A DNA stretch of 64,000 nt from Ziziphus jujuba (GCF_031755915.1 NC_083386.1:12028001-12092000), one strand, 5' to 3'; shown: positions 37,866 through 53,033, numbered from the stretch's first letter. Notes: generated by a model from the letters alone, not told the origin. Numbers and translations: made by a program.

Positions 37866-40800
37866 TCCATAAAGAAGGAGATTCCATAATTGGATATGTA
37901 TGTCGTCGTCGTCGTCGTTGTCATCATCATCATAATTATCACGCATGATACATGATGTTGTATGACCATGCATGCATGCATGCATGGTTACTGACATTCC
38001 AATTCAGATAATTTTGATGCAAAGTTCAGGTTGCTATGTCGCTGCCAAAGCTATATGAAGTTGAACCTATTGATTTGCTTTGGTCCTTGGATATGCAAAT
38101 ATATATTTATATATTGATTTTGATAATGACACTATATTTGTCGTATTCAATCATCTATTACAATTTAAAATTTTCTTCTTTTTTTTAATTTGTATTTAAA
38201 AAAAACAAAAGTCTCTTATATTTAGCCTAATTCTTCTAATTGACCAATTTACCTTTGTGGTTACAAATTTTTGAACGAAACTTATTTTTTTATTAGTGGA
38301 ATATGGTACTGGTTTCTGCTATAAAATTTTATTATAATAATTTTATAGTAAAATTATATATAATTTATGGGATATACTTTATATTTATATCTAATCGAAT
38401 AACATATAATATATTTGATGGGTTACATATAATTTGACTGTTACACTGTATAATATTCGTGGACATGTACATGACAGCAAGACTGTTCATTAAAAATCTA
38501 CTAGAAAAATAAAATTAGGAATAGTTTCATGAGAACAAAAATTGGGAATGGTATAAGAAAAGGAGAGATCATATTGTATAATAGACAAGATACATAGGTA
38601 GAAGAAATTTATGTAACCTGATAGTGAGAAGGGACACGTGCAATGTATGTACAAAGCACAGAATCGACCTTTATTAAATAAGACGATTTGGATAAAACAA
38701 ACTACTTTCTCTAAACTAGCTAGCCACCAACGCGTTTTGTTGGTTTCCCTATTAGCTTCTTTTTTCTTTAAAAAGTAAACAAATAAATAAATAATCTCTT
38801 TCTTATTACAATTGAGAACAAAAGTACTGTTCAGAGTATTACATTATTTTTTTTTTTACTAATTTAAGATATATAAAATATATAAATAAGTATACATGAG
38901 AGAATCTTCTTTAATATTCTTTCAACGGAATCAATTCTTGCTATAGCTTCAGGAGGTACTACTATGTGAATTATGCTCTGTGGAAAAAAAAATTTCCTCC
39001 TAAAAAGAAAGTCATTTTCCACATTTATATTAATGTAGAAACTCACAAACAAGATTCCCAGAGGTAGTTATATGTCAAACATGCAACTGTTTTAGCCTCC
39101 AGCGAAACACTTTATTAGATTACGTGATTCCATCTGTATTTCTTCCAATATTAATCTCCTCCATTATTCATTTTTAGTTTGTAATTTTCATACACATCAG
39201 CACATGAGGCTTCTATAAGGACCAATGTGAATTACAAACCTTTTTATTTTTTTTATTAGCCTTTTTATTATTAAGCACTAAAATTTATAAATACACTAGT
39301 CCGTATATATAAATGTAAAAAACCACTAAAATAGTATATGGATTCGCCCAACAAATCATATGTATTTTTAAATATTTTGAAACAATCCAAATACTAATAA
39401 AGAATATCTTTAATGATTAAATGATAAATCAATTAACTTGATATGAATCTGATCATATATATAAAATTCATAACATCACAAAAATATTGTGATTGTTGTG
39501 ATATTACGTGTACTTGTTGAAGAAGGTTTTCGAAGAATATTCACCTCTAAAGTATAGGGTTTGGTTTAAATTCATCAAATATTATTATATTCATAAAACA
39601 TCATTGGATTCTTTCTCTTAATTGCAAACATATTGTAATATTCACTTATATAATTTATCCCACAACCCCAAACACAGAAAGTTCACTTCAAAAAGCCTAT
39701 CCGATATGTATCAAAGTTAAAAGAGATCCATTCACCCAAAAAAAAAAAAAAAGAGGTTAAGAGAGATTCCACATTCAAAATATATAAACACCATATCCCA
39801 ACAAACACAATGTTGTAAGTTAATATTAGGGACACCATGGTTGGGAAAATTAAAGCCCAAAGAATCTAGTTCATGAAATAAGTTGGGCCTTATAAATGCT
39901 TACAAAACAATTAATTAACAGAAATAGAGACAACCCATCATAAAATAATCATAGTTATATCGTGCTAACTTGTTTGTGCCCATAAAGTCTAAACTGTAAA
40001 GAAGTAAAAATCTAAAAATCTAACTGTCTATACATTTCATACAAATATTATTACAAGTCCTAAAGGGGACAGCAAGTGCCAAAGTCTATTATTTTCTACT
40101 CAAAAAATCTGAGTTTAATTTCCCCACCCCCAATATAAAAAATAAAAAATAAAATAAAATAAAACTAATGTATATTAGATAGTTATCTTACATATATTGA
40201 TGTCCCAAATTTACCAAATATATGATCTCTCAAACTTAATTTTACCCAAAATAAATAAATAAATAATGTGTCCTAATCTTCATTGACTTGTGGTCCTAGC
40301 GCCAACAACAAACATCAGAATAAGTTACTGTGGGGCCCAATATATAAAATACTAGACACTAATTTGGATATCTTTCAAAAACATGTTGATTGAGTAACTC
40401 ATCCCAAGAACATGGCTTATAATTGCTCTTCAACAATATTACTGTGTGGAAGCTCTCTGTTCTTGTGAACTTTCTTTAAAAACAATTTTTTTCTTAAATA
40501 ATCAACTTTGTAAAATAATAATAATAATAATAACAAACTAGTAATTAATTTTTACCTTTTATAGCTTTTTTGCTCAATAACGTCATAGAACAATTTTTTA
40601 ATTGTGTATCAAAACATTATACATTCACCACAGAGATATCAACACTATTACTTTATATTTAAGAAGCTTTAAATAAGTTAGCTCTCATGCAATTGCTTGT
40701 TATTGCCAGTTGTAATGTTTTTTCAAAGGGATCTATAAACCTGGCTTTAAGCCTTGAACAATTTAATATCATAAATTTATCAAAATTTTTCACTTTGATA

Positions 40801-41366
40801 TTTCAAATAGAACCAAATTAAAGATAAATGTTTATAAAATTAAAAATTAGAAAAAGAAAAATTATATGATTGTTAGTCAACATTCCATAACACTTGAGAT
40901 CATTACTACCCCTTGCCTGTTCATTTTCGATCTTTTACCAAGCTTAATTTGCAATAAGATTAATTGGGGGAAATGAATATTTTTCTACTTTATTCCTTAG
41001 CCAAACTAAAAATTTATTTTCAATTAATTAATTAGGTATCTATTCTCTTTTCATATAGGGAGGTTTTTTTCTTGATTTTGATTAATTAATTCTTAAAGTA
41101 GCCAAGTAGTTGAACCCTCAGAAGTTATATATAAAATAGGATATGGGAGAGACGAGAATTAACTGCCAACCCAGCCACCAAACGTAAGAAAGAAAACTAT
41201 GTATTTTCACTTTTGTTCCCCTGAAATTTTCATTACATATTGGTCAGATAATTTGGTCAAATTTTCACTTTGGTTGATAATTAAATAGACAGCTATAATT
41301 TCGTTCTCTCTAGATCTAGACTTACTGATGACTTGTTGGTGAGATTCAGCATGACTTTGTTATCCC

Positions 41367-41368
<2 letters not shown>

Positions 41369-41407
<39 letters not shown>
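41369..41407. repeat. (TG)n microsatellite, 39 bp
   Basis: A pure TG tract. Confidence 0.95.
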
Positions 41408-41408
<1 letters not shown>

Positions 41409-42855
41409 CTCTCTTGACCTGTCTTATCAGTTTGGTGAAATATCCAAATAAATTAAGCTACTTGTATATAGACTTACCTTACTTCATGTCCTTCTCCAAG
41501 AGAAATTAATAATTTAATCCATCTTTCTTGCACATGTTATAGTTTCTTGTTACAAACTAATGAACCTGATTTACAAACAAATACCAAATAATTAGCTGAA
41601 TCGCATTTGCTATAGATATAGGCTATATTCTTATTTTTAAAACTTGCAATCTACAAGGTAACACAAAAAGCCAAGATAAACAAGAAACTTTTTAATGTTG
41701 GAATATGCAGTATATATTTCAAAGTATGTCATCGTTCCATATTAGCTAAATTTGAAGATCCCAAAGATAAATAAGAGGATTGGGCTGCTCTGAAAGGTTA
41801 ATATTTTAGGGTAGAACGGTAAACCTCATAACAAGTAGTGATATCGAAGATAGGGTTAGACAAAGATTTGATTTGATATTGCTGTAAATTATGAAAAAAT
41901 CGGGGAAAAAAAAAAAGAAGCTATGCTAAAGTGATAATAATCAGTGTAAGTGTTTAATAAACTATTATTTCAAACTTTTGAAACACTACAAAATTAAAAT
42001 TTAAGCATTTTGTAAATAACTAGCTTAAATATTATACTAATACTTTTACATTAGAGTCATGATCATTTTATTTCTAGAGGAATCTCAAAAGCTATCTCTG
42101 AAATTGGCAACTTCATTATAGCTTATGAAAGAGGGATAATTTTTGGAGAATTTAATATTTATATATTTACCAAATTTTTTTTTTGAAAAGGAAATTCATT
42201 TATAATCAATATTTTTAGGGATCTAAAAGCAATCCCAAATATAAACAGTCATAAGTACACTCACTATAAAAAAAAAAAGATTACTTTTTAACTATGATTA
42301 TATTTTATATATGGAATAAATATAGAAATAGAATAGTTATTTCATAAAATTAATAATTGATATGTTTAATATATTTTAAATTTTAGAAATATCTATTATA
42401 TAAGAATGATTATTTGCAAATTTAAGGAATAGTTATTCCTTTAAAAAAGCTTGAAATTGTTATTCCTTTATTTAAAGGATAAATATCATTATCCTATTTA
42501 AAAAATTTAAATCTATATTGATTATATTAAACAAATAATATATAAAATAACTATAAAATTTCAACTTTTAATTAATTTTTACCAAATTTGATATTTTTTG
42601 AAAGAAAAAATTTTATTAGACTAAATGCTAAACTTATTTAATAATAATAATCAAATATAATAATAGAAATATTTATTCCTTTTCCTTTTCTTTAATTCTT
42701 ATGAATAGATATTATTATTTATCAGGAACAATAATTCTTTATACCAAACTTGCCTGTTATGGCTAAAACCAGTTTTGACCACAACAATTACTTTTGGCTA
42801 TAAAAGTAGTTCATGTGGGCAAATACTTTTAGCCATGGGCTTATTAGCCACCACC

Positions 42856-42887
<32 letters not shown>

Positions 42888-44437
42888 GGTATTATTACTC
42901 TATTGAATATGTCCGTTTAATTAGTTTTCAAATGGTATAGATATAGATTAATTGGAATATAAACGTTACTGCATAAATTAATATGTATCCCAAGATTCCT
43001 ATCATATGCCTCTGGACATGAAAAGTGCCTGAAATGAAATCCAAGATATTTGTGATTGATCTCATGATTAAGAAAAGTAGTGCAAATTAATGTTGCTCTG
43101 CAAATTAAATTCCTACTATTTTTAATTTTTATTTTAAAAGCCAAAACATATTTTTTAGATTTTCTCAAAATATATATATATATATATATATATATTTAAA
43201 ATTTTCTTTTATTAGATTGGATTTAAAAAAAAAAAACAAATATATGTTAAATTGATATTCAAACTTGAACCTCTCCCATTAATTTGCCACTTTGAATGCT
43301 ATTTGATATGACATTCCGCGGTTCATTTTCAGTCCAATTCAAATAATAATGGTAACAATAAGTGTCTATATACATATTTGTATGTGCATGTGTGTGTGTG
43401 TAGTTGTAAAATGTATTTTGCTTTCAGCCTTTCGTTTTGATTAAATCTATACAGAAATGATTAATTACATGCCAGCTAATACCAACTACTGCAAAGGCTA
43501 CATTCTAAGTAAGCAGCCTCTGCATAGATTGCTATCAACTTCCTTTCAAACTAATGTCATCTATGTGCGAAATTTTGAAAAATTTTAATTTGATGAATAC
43601 TTAAAATATTTATAATTTCTATTTTATTCTCATTTTTTTATTATTTATCTTGCTTAAAAAAAATTCCAACTACAATTACCTAAATGGATGACCCTTTTTT
43701 TTGTGACCAAAGACTTGTAATGTTAGGTTAAATTTTTAAATAGTCTAGTCTATTTTGTACCTTTTGTATATATGGCTCTCTATATTCAAAAATTAAAATT
43801 TATTCCCCTCACGTTTAATTTTCCATTTCACAAAAAAGAAATTTATGTTTTACAAATGATTGTTTCCATTTCACTAAAATGTTATGTTAGCTGACAAATA
43901 AAGTTAAATTGAAACAAAATTGAAATGTAAGATATATATGTAAAAAGTACAAAATAAAAAGTAGGCATTTTGAAATATACCCTATAATTTTTATGAATTT
44001 AGGTGCATCTTACGTTTAGTATATATTGTACTGATTGGGAACAAACAACTTCTTTATATTAATTTTCTTGCTATTCTTTCTCTTCACCTTAGAGAAATAC
44101 ATATATTATAAGATTATTGACCCCAGATAGAAGCATTTTTGGATAGAACTTCACTATCCAAAATTATTGTGCGAAAGCAATATCAGTCCACAAATTAAGG
44201 GATTTTTTGTATCGCCATGAAATTAATCACATATCTATTCTCAAGCTAGCTTGCTGGTAAATTCTTCCGACAAAAAATCTGAATTATGATTGCTACCTTA
44301 TGAAATAGATCAATCACTATTCGAGGCAGAAACGCCTCCACAAAAAACCCCCTTTCCGTACGTTAATCATATAAATGGTATAAGACAGTGCCTAGTCGAT
44401 CACCGGACTGGGGCTGTATGAAGGCCATGCACTCTCT

Positions 44438-44489
44438 GAAATTTTGGCACATTACCTAGCCATGAAATTTTGGCACAGTACGTAGCCAT
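44438..44489. repeat. Tandem repeat, 2 x 26 bp
   Basis: Units 44438-44463 and 44464-44489 share GAAATTTTGGCACA and TAGCCAT and differ at two positions. Confidence 0.85.
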
Positions 44490-47400
44490 GTACATATTCA
44501 CGTATACATACATGGTTTCATAAATGTTCATCTTTTAAAAATAAAACAACGCAATGATAAAATTATTATTTACTTTAATAATAATTTTGAATTTAAATTC
44601 TCACATCCTAAATAAAAAAAAAAAATACATCAATTCATAGTTTTCAAAGAAAAATCAATTTCAATTAGGTAATCCCAAAAATTTAAAATATTTAAAAGTA
44701 AATTTAATATGTCATCTAAATGTAATTACTTCACAAAAGACAACGAAGGTTTAAGATATGAAAATCCAAAATTTGATATTGTAATATAATATTGAATCAC
44801 AATCGGATATTATGATATTCAACAACTTAAATTTATAAAAAGTGAATCAAACTTGGGTTATATACTTTAATACCTAACATTTTTAAACTCTAATATCTTG
44901 ATAAATTACTATTGATTTCAAAAATTTTAATTGATAGAAAATGCTTTTAATATATATATATCCAGCTATTTCAACCGTGCTAAGTATATTTTTGCATTAA
45001 AAATGACATATTTTGAAATGCAAAATTGCAAATTGAACTTTTAGAAGTTACATGGAACTTCAAATGAACCCAAAAGATGAATCAATACAAAGCTAAACAG
45101 ATGTGAAATCCTAGAAATACGTTATAGGCAAAAGGTAGGTATCAAGCATGTAAGTACATATGTAATATTAATGGGATTAACAAGTACATGTATATATATA
45201 TATATATATAAAGATGATATGTGGCATGTGATTAGTTAGGGAAAATAGATATAAGAAAAAAAAATGTTAAGGTTGGTGGTGTAGGAATCTAATTCCCTAT
45301 CTAATCAATCTTTGCAGAATATTTCTTTAACTCATTTTCATGCAAAAAGTGGACCTCCCTGTATATATATACATGTTTGCAAAGGGAAAGCTTAGCTTGC
45401 AGCTTTTGCCTCCATTATTTTGTTCACTTGCTGTCACCCAACCCTCCCACATCTACATGTATACACAGTCACACACACAAAAAGAAAAGTGTACGTAATA
45501 AAGAGAGATTTGCTCAAATACATACTAGTCTGAGTTGCTCCCCCATTCTAATCCTATTAATTGTTATTTTTTTGTTAATTAAATTTTTTTTTTATGCTTT
45601 GCGTATTTGATTTTTAAAATATATCATTTTTAGGCTCTTTTTCTGCATATGGGATTTGTCCGCAAGGGGATTGAGAGCTGTAAAACAATATTAAGAAATA
45701 GACAAATCTCTTGCTCTCCACCATGCTCACGTGCTTTAATCTCAACCAGATTCTTAAGGGAGATTCCAAAATATTTGTTTAAAGGATGTTTGTTTTTGTT
45801 TATACATATATAGATAGGTAGATAGATAGAAGTCGTTTATTTATAATTTTATAGTTGAATTGTTTAAAGGGTGGTTAACGTGGCACCAATGGCTGCAACA
45901 TTGTATTCTGTGCTTTTAGGCATAAAGATGGTGGTCCATTATGCTCTGCATCATAATTTATTGTGCTTTCACATTATAAAATATGAAGTGATTTGTAGAA
46001 GCCAAATCTTGGGTTGGGCCATAATGTGAGTGAGCCACCATGTGGTCCTTGTGAAACCATGTTCATACCATTTTAAGCATTGTTTGTATTTGAGCTTAAA
46101 AAGAAAAACACTAGTTCTTTGTTTTTTGGCAAATAAATTTTTTTTGCAACTCCAAATGGACTTGTTACAATCTCATATCCAGATGAAATTAACTTTGAGA
46201 AAGAGGAAAACCCAAAAAAAGAAAAAAGTATTATTTGAAAGGGGTCCATTAATTCGAGGCCCACGTTCAGAAATTTATTAGCACTTTTTTCTCTCTTACA
46301 GCATTACATCGTGGGCTTTTTTAATTAATGTCCAGCGATTTCAGACAACGCGTTTAGCCTTTTACTAGATTTGGATGTTAGTCTCATCAAACTTTAGCCC
46401 ATACAAGTTGTTGGGTTTGAGCATATTTTTTTATATTCTACAACAACAAGCCCATAGCATTACTACTTTGCAAACTTAGATTGAAATTAAATAAATAAAT
46501 AAATAATTAATTAATTAAAAAAAAGTACAGGGAGAAGAAGAAGAGGAAAAAGAGTTATATACAAATGTTATATGGGTGATTTGGTTTACGTGCTTTTATT
46601 TTGATATTGTACATAATTATAAGTTATTATATTTGCATTACACCTGAATACTGCATGTTGTACTTACATTGTGATCTAACGTTTGTGCACAATTTTCTTT
46701 TTTTTTTTTTTTTTTTTTACTTATCAAGACTTCAATTTAATTGGAATTCTTGTAAATCATAAGTTCATAACATTATTTGTAGATCTATCTGGACTGACTC
46801 ATACGATTATCCATTAAGATGTGTTAAAGCTTAACAAAATTCAAATTTAGTATAACTTTATTATTTAAAATTTTTTTTACAAGTAGTTATAGACTTAACC
46901 GAATGGTAAAACCATTCAAAATATATTTTCAAATTTAAGATTGAAATTTTGAATTGGATGACAAAATCCCTTCCCCAACCTGTAGTTAACATATATATAT
47001 ATATATTCCTCTATAGAGCATATTTGCTTTTCCCAAATAGAATATTGGTTCTTAAGAATTAGACTTTCAGTTTTTATAATATGATGATAAACTTTTTTCT
47101 TCTTGTTTTAAATAATATGATGGTAAATCTTTTCATGACATATAGTTATTTGAATTTGATTGTCATCGTGGTTTGAAGAAAAAGTTGGTAAATATCCGTA
47201 TATATATCATTTAAGTATTTTTGTCATTCCACATAGTATATGTATACACATTCTTGCAAGAATGGAACCAAATCCATTTGATCTTTACGACGAATTCTAT
47301 CTGATTCTGACTAGCTAGAAGAGTGGTGGAATTTGACAAAATAAAACATAAAATAAAGAATTTTTATATTAAGTATCTTTAATAATTATATTGTATGTTT

Positions 47401-50383
47401 TTAGAATATAATTTTTTTTTTTATATTGAAAAGATGTAAAATAAAAAATTTTATCACAGGTATCATTTATTATTATACCTCAAAAATATATAATAGAAAT
47501 GATCCTTATTATATAAGGGAGTTCCTTTAACATTAAAAGGCAAAGTCAATTGTACTAAAAGGAGTTCCTTTAAGTATTACGTATGTATTATTTAAAATCT
47601 CAAAATAAACCTATGGATTTTGTACTTTTAACGAAAGCTGAGGGTCCAGTCGACAATTGGAAACACTACACAAATAGGATCTATTACCATTAAAAGTGAG
47701 ACACATTGACTTTTTCATAACTGTATCAGGCAATCTTACGGTTCCAAATATTTTAGAAATTGAATTTCAGTTCGAAAAGTGAGCTAAAACATTACCAAAA
47801 ATAAATAAATAAACAAATAACAAACCACATTTAACTGACATGGTCCGAAAATATAACACTTTATAAACTTCATAAAACTGAATGGGCCTCTTGACCTGTT
47901 CATATAATTGGCCCAAACAGGCCTCAATATCGGTCCAAAGTATAACCCAAAATAGATTTATAGTTGTTTTATTCTTTAATCTATCTTTATAATTTTTCTT
48001 TTCTGTTTTTTCTAATGAGCTTGAATCTACGATATTTAATACGGATATTCATGAATTTCAAAAAAGGGTTTTTTTTTTTTTTTTCTATGCTGTTTCATAA
48101 GGCTAAGTTTTGAGTTTCTTTATAAAAACTTTTTTTTAACTTATATGAAAAATTTAACGATTATTAAATTCAACTTTTTTACATATAACTAAATACTCCT
48201 TTAACTTTTTAGTAAAATTTTTTAAATTTGTTATGAAAAATCTTATTTTTATAAACTATACCAAAAAAGCACTTAGGATCGATATGCTTAACGGTTAGAA
48301 AAGCTGATATAGAAGAGTTTAAGTAATGAATTCATTATATCAAAAAAAAAAAAAAAAAGAATAGCATATGCAATAATTTTTATTTCTTTTAGTAAATTTA
48401 TGAGAAAATTTTTATCAGCATCCCTAAATGGCTTTTTAAAATAAATAAACAAAAAACTATATTTTTCCTGATAAAAAATATCTTTTAATGTAAAAAGTGA
48501 AATTTTAAAATATTCTCCATCATATTCTTTAGTTATGCCCCTTATTTTTACTTCTTTATAACTCTTTTTTTTTTGATGATTTATTTTTTAAATATTATAT
48601 TAATGACATAAAAACATATACTATACTTAATTAAGTCAATATAATATTAAAATAAAAAAAATAAATTTAGCTCTTAGAAAATAAAACAAACTTTTTTTGT
48701 TAAAAAATTAAAATAAATAAACTAGTAAAATTTATTTTTAAAAATTGACTTTTTAGAATAAAAAAAATATGATATATTTAAAGAGTTCTTTACTTTTAAA
48801 CCTAGAATCTAAAATTTTTCACCAATAATCCACGTTGGCTCAATTACTTAGAAGGACCGGAAAGTATAGAGTGTCGACCGGAAAAGAATAATGATAAAGA
48901 AAATACCTATTTCATTTTCACATTACGAAACTTGTTAATTCTCACTATGAAAGAAAATGACTATATAGTTTATTTTAAGCAAACCGAGTGGATGAAAAAA
49001 AACAAAAAAAAAAAAAAAAAAAAACAAAACAAAGAAAAAGATTGCGAAACTCTAAAAATTTCCAGCAACAACAACGAAAGGAGAAAATATTCACCAAAAA
49101 TAAAAAATAAAAAATAAAATTTCCAAGCCTTTTTAGAAAAAACTACAGAAAGTAATATGGTGTCATATGCGTTACAGCCTAGCAATTGGCTCATTAGACG
49201 ACGAATGGCGTCAACTGGCATAACTTTTGAAGTAGGACAGGTGGCACGATTTGTGTGTATGTTTTGATACTTGTTCTTTGTCTACTAGCTGTGATCAATT
49301 TACTTACGTTAAATGTATTTTTTATTATTATTTTTAATAACATGTTAATGATATTTAGAATATGTTAAATAAGTTAAAAAAATTATTAAGGTCAAATTGA
49401 ATTTAACTTCAAATTATATTTTTTTATTTTTTATTTTCTAAAAATTTAAAATTGTTCAAAATGTTTAAGCTAATAATTAATATAAAAGTAAATTATAACC
49501 AATTACATAGAAAAAAATAAAAAGCATAAATTAAAAACTAAATAAAGTACCAAACAACACCTAAATTATTGTTTTGTTTTATTTAATATGTATATTGATT
49601 TGCATTATTTAATTAAAAATAATTTTGAAATTGACATTATTTTAACTAATTTTATTTAAATTACTTTATTCTAAAAATAAATATTTATATATTTTTAATT
49701 TGCTATGAGATTTTAATAAAAAATATTTATTTACTCAAGTAAAAATCGACAAAGTTTAAAGTTTTAACTATCTAATATTTGATTAAATAATATTAAATTA
49801 ATTATAAACTATTCATATCTATGCGTGCGAACTCTTAATAAATTATTAAAAATAAAAAATACCTAATATTTTTATCCTAAAGTTTACAAATCTAGGTCCA
49901 AATCCAAATTTAAACTAATTATTAATTCACATTGAATTCAAACCAGTTATTATTAATTGAAAATTACCAAATCATTAATTGACTTGATAATTACCAAAAC
50001 AGATTAGTTTTAAACCGTGGAATACTATTAGGCTCAATGGCCACCTCACGTGCAAGTTTTATGATTAGTATTAGAATATAACAACACTAAAAGGTTATTA
50101 AATACAAAATTTTAAAATCATAAGATATTTTAAATTCATTTAATCCACTACATGTTAAAATCCTCTAATTTTAATAATTTACATTGTAGCTATTTTTTAT
50201 TTTATTTTTTTTAAAGAAAAATCATACTTTGATGCCCAATATACAACTTATATGGGATGACTATTATTACCCATAAGATAAAAATAAAAAGTTGAAATGT
50301 TAAATTATAAAATTGTAAAAATCGGGAGCACTGAAATGTAATCATCGAATTTCCAACAATGAATGCATATGTGTATATATATG

Positions 50384-50414
<31 letters not shown>

Positions 50415-50638
50415 TTTGTTTTTTCTTTTTCAAAAAAAAAAGAAAAAAAATGAAGAAAAATATCATAAGAAGAAGGGAACCCAAGGAGAGAAGGAAAGAA
50501 TGGTCCACACATTCCCACGGCACGCGGAATCACAATTTCAATATGAATTTGGAAACCGCCACCCCCACCCGACATGTTCAAACACGGCAGAGATCTAGAC
50601 CGTCCAAACTAATCCAGTCAACGGCTACAAAAATCTCT

Positions 50639-50657
50639 CCAATCGAACATTCTAGAC
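50639..50657 (+). promoter_or_regulatory. CCAAT box and heat shock element of HSP70
   Basis: CCAAT (50639-50643) is followed at once by GAAcaTTCtaGAc (50645-50657), three alternating five-base heat-shock-factor modules with two-base spacing and one mismatch in the third. It lies 19 bases upstream of the TATA box. Confidence 0.75.
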
Positions 50658-50676
50658 TCTCTCCTCGGAATATCTC

Positions 50677-50684
50677 TATATAAA
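50677..50684 (+). promoter_or_regulatory. TATA box of HSP70
   Basis: TATATAAA, 148 bases before the ATG at 50833, which leaves a leader of roughly 120 bases. Confidence 0.75.
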
Positions 50685-50832
50685 ACTAGTCTCCCATAAC
50701 TTGAAGCTCCATTCAAATCCTTGGCCTTTCTATTTTGCTTCATTTTTTTTTTTATTTTTTATAATTGTTCCTAATATTTATCTCTGATTCTCTTCTTCTC
50801 GGAAGCTCTTTCGATCTAAGGTCACGACGAAA

Positions 50833-53033
50833 ATGGCTGGAAAAGGAGAAGGTCCAGCAATCGGTATCGATCTCGGTACGACATACTCTTGTGTAGGAGT
50901 ATGGCAACACGACAGGGTCGAGATCATCGCCAACGATCAGGGTAACCGAACGACGCCGTCTTATGTAGCTTTCACTGATTCCGAGCGTTTGATCGGCGAT
51001 GCGGCCAAGAACCAGGTCGCCATGAACCCTATCAACACCGTTTTTGGTAAGTCATCCAATTTTTATTTAATTTTTAATTTAATACTGCATCTAATGTTTT
51101 TCGTTCGCAATTTTATGTATACATGTTGGTTAAATCTGAAGAATGCATGTACTTTGTCGTGTCTTAATTATGAGATTTGGTTTTGGTTTCATAATAAAAC
51201 GTTGTGTTATATAGAGATAGATCTGTATGTATGTGTTTCTTAAATAAATTGTTTTTTATTTTTTATTTTTTTTTAAAAAATTGTTTTTTTTTAATTGTAG
51301 ATGCAAAGAGATTGATCGGTAGGAGATACAGTGATGCATCGGTTCAGAGCGATATCAAGCTCTGGCCATTCAAGGTTATTCCAGGAGCTGGAGACAAACC
51401 CATGATTGTGGTTAATTACAAGGGCGAAGAGAAGCAGTTCGCTGCTGAAGAAATCTCCTCTATGGTCCTCATCAAGATGCGTGAGATCGCCGAGGCTTAC
51501 CTTGGTTCCACCATCAAGAACGCCGTCGTCACCGTTCCTGCTTACTTCAATGACTCCCAGCGTCAGGCTACCAAGGATGCCGGTGTTATTGCTGGGCTTA
51601 ATGTGATGCGTATCATCAATGAGCCCACTGCCGCTGCCATTGCCTACGGGCTTGACAAGAAGGCCACTAGCGTGGGTGAGAAGAACGTGTTGATCTTCGA
51701 TTTGGGTGGTGGTACTTTCGATGTGTCATTGCTCACCATTGAAGAGGGTATCTTCGAGGTGAAAGCCACCGCTGGTGATACTCACCTTGGAGGAGAGGAT
51801 TTCGATAACAGAATGGTGAACCACTTTGCTCTAGAGTTCAAGAGGAAGCACAAGAAGGACATTAGTGGCAGCCCAAGAGCCCTTAGGAGGTTGAGGACTG
51901 CCTGTGAGAGAGCAAAGAGGACTCTCTCATCCACTGCCCAAACTACTATTGAAATTGATTCCCTCTATGAGGGTGTTGATTTTTACTCCACGATCACCCG
52001 TGCTAGATTTGAGGAGCTCAACATGGATCTGTTTAGGAAGTGTATGGAGCCCGTTGAGAAGTGTTTGAGAGATGCTAAGATGGACAAGAGCACTGTCCAT
52101 GATGTTGTTCTTGTGGGAGGTTCTACCAGAATTCCCAAGGTACAGCAGCTGTTGCAAGATTTCTTCAATGGAAAGGAGCTCTGCAAGAGCATCAATCCAG
52201 ATGAGGCTGTTGCATACGGTGCAGCTGTTCAGGCTGCAATCTTGAGTGGTGAAGGGAATGAGAAGGTCCAGGATCTATTGCTTTTGGATGTCACTCCTCT
52301 GTCTACTGGTTTGGAGACTGCGGGAGGTGTTATGACAGTATTGATTCCCAGGAACACAACAATTCCTACCAAGAAGGAGCAGGTTTTCTCCACCTACTCG
52401 GACAACCAACCTGGTGTGTTGATCCAGGTGTACGAGGGTGAGAGAGCTAGAACCAGGGATAACAACTTGTTGGGCAAATTCGAGCTGTCTGGCATTCCTC
52501 CAGCACCCAGGGGTGTTCCTCAGATCACTGTTTGCTTTGACATTGACGCAAACGGTATTCTCAATGTTTCTGCCGAGGACAAGACCACCGGCCAAAAGAA
52601 TAAGATCACGATTACCAATGACAAGGGAAGATTGTCCAAGGAAGAAATTGAGAAGATGGTTCAGGAAGCAGAGAAATACAAGTCTGAAGATGAGGAGCAC
52701 AAGAAGAAGGTTGACGCCAAGAATGCTTTGGAGAACTATGCCTATAACATGAGGAACACTGTTAAGGATGACAAGATTGCTTCCAAGCTTGCAGCAGCAG
52801 ACAAGAAGAAGATCGAGGATGCTATTGAGGAAGCTATTCAATGGCTTGATGGCAATCAGTTGGCGGAGGCAGATGAGTTTGAGGACAAGATGAAGGAGCT
52901 CGAGGGCATCTGCAACCCCATCATCGCCAAGATGTATCAGGGAGCTGGTGCTGATGTGGGTGGTGGCATGGATGATGATGCCCCTCCTGCTGGTGGTAGT
53001 GGTGCTGGTCCTAAGATTGAGGAGGTTGACTAA
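50833..53033 (+). CDS. HSP70: Cytosolic heat shock protein 70 (HSP70/HSC70), 648 aa
   Basis: Two exons, 50833-51046 and 51301-53033, joined by a 254-nt GT-AG intron inside the codon of Asp72. An intron in this Asp codon is found in other plant HSC70 genes. The 648-residue product is full length. The ATP-binding domain has IDLGTTYS (12-19), [14 protein letters not shown] (about 203-216) and the [12 protein letters not shown] signature near 340. The substrate-binding domain and lid follow, and the C-terminus is EEVD, the tetrapeptide bound by TPR co-chaperones and diagnostic of the cytosolic/nuclear class. It is an ATP-driven chaperone. The promoter carries a heat shock element next to a CCAAT box and TATA box, so heat induction is likely. 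Residues 504-576 recur almost unchanged in the chimeric gene at the left edge. The gene converges with the split-barrel gene, with stop codons 577 bases apart. Confidence 0.97.

Larger units (their letters stand above)
34461..50580. other. Long gene-poor stretch
   Basis: No supported exon in about 16 kb. It includes a GC-richer island at about 37300-37830 interrupted by an (AT)n(CT)n tract, a (TG)n tract at 41369-41407, a 26-bp tandem repeat at 44438-44489, a possible CACTA-related repeat at about 42265-42860 with GGCTAAAA/TTTTAGCC motifs, and many homopolymer runs. The rest is AT-rich and unrecognised. Confidence 0.6.

Noticed and set aside
50342..50683. Coding frames upstream of HSP70
   Set aside because: They consist of (TA)n and poly-A/T translations and run into the HSP70 promoter.
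51204..51300. ATG inside the HSP70 intron as an alternative start
   Set aside because: The frame is open by chance through intron sequence. Splicing at 51047-51300 restores the conserved protein exactly.
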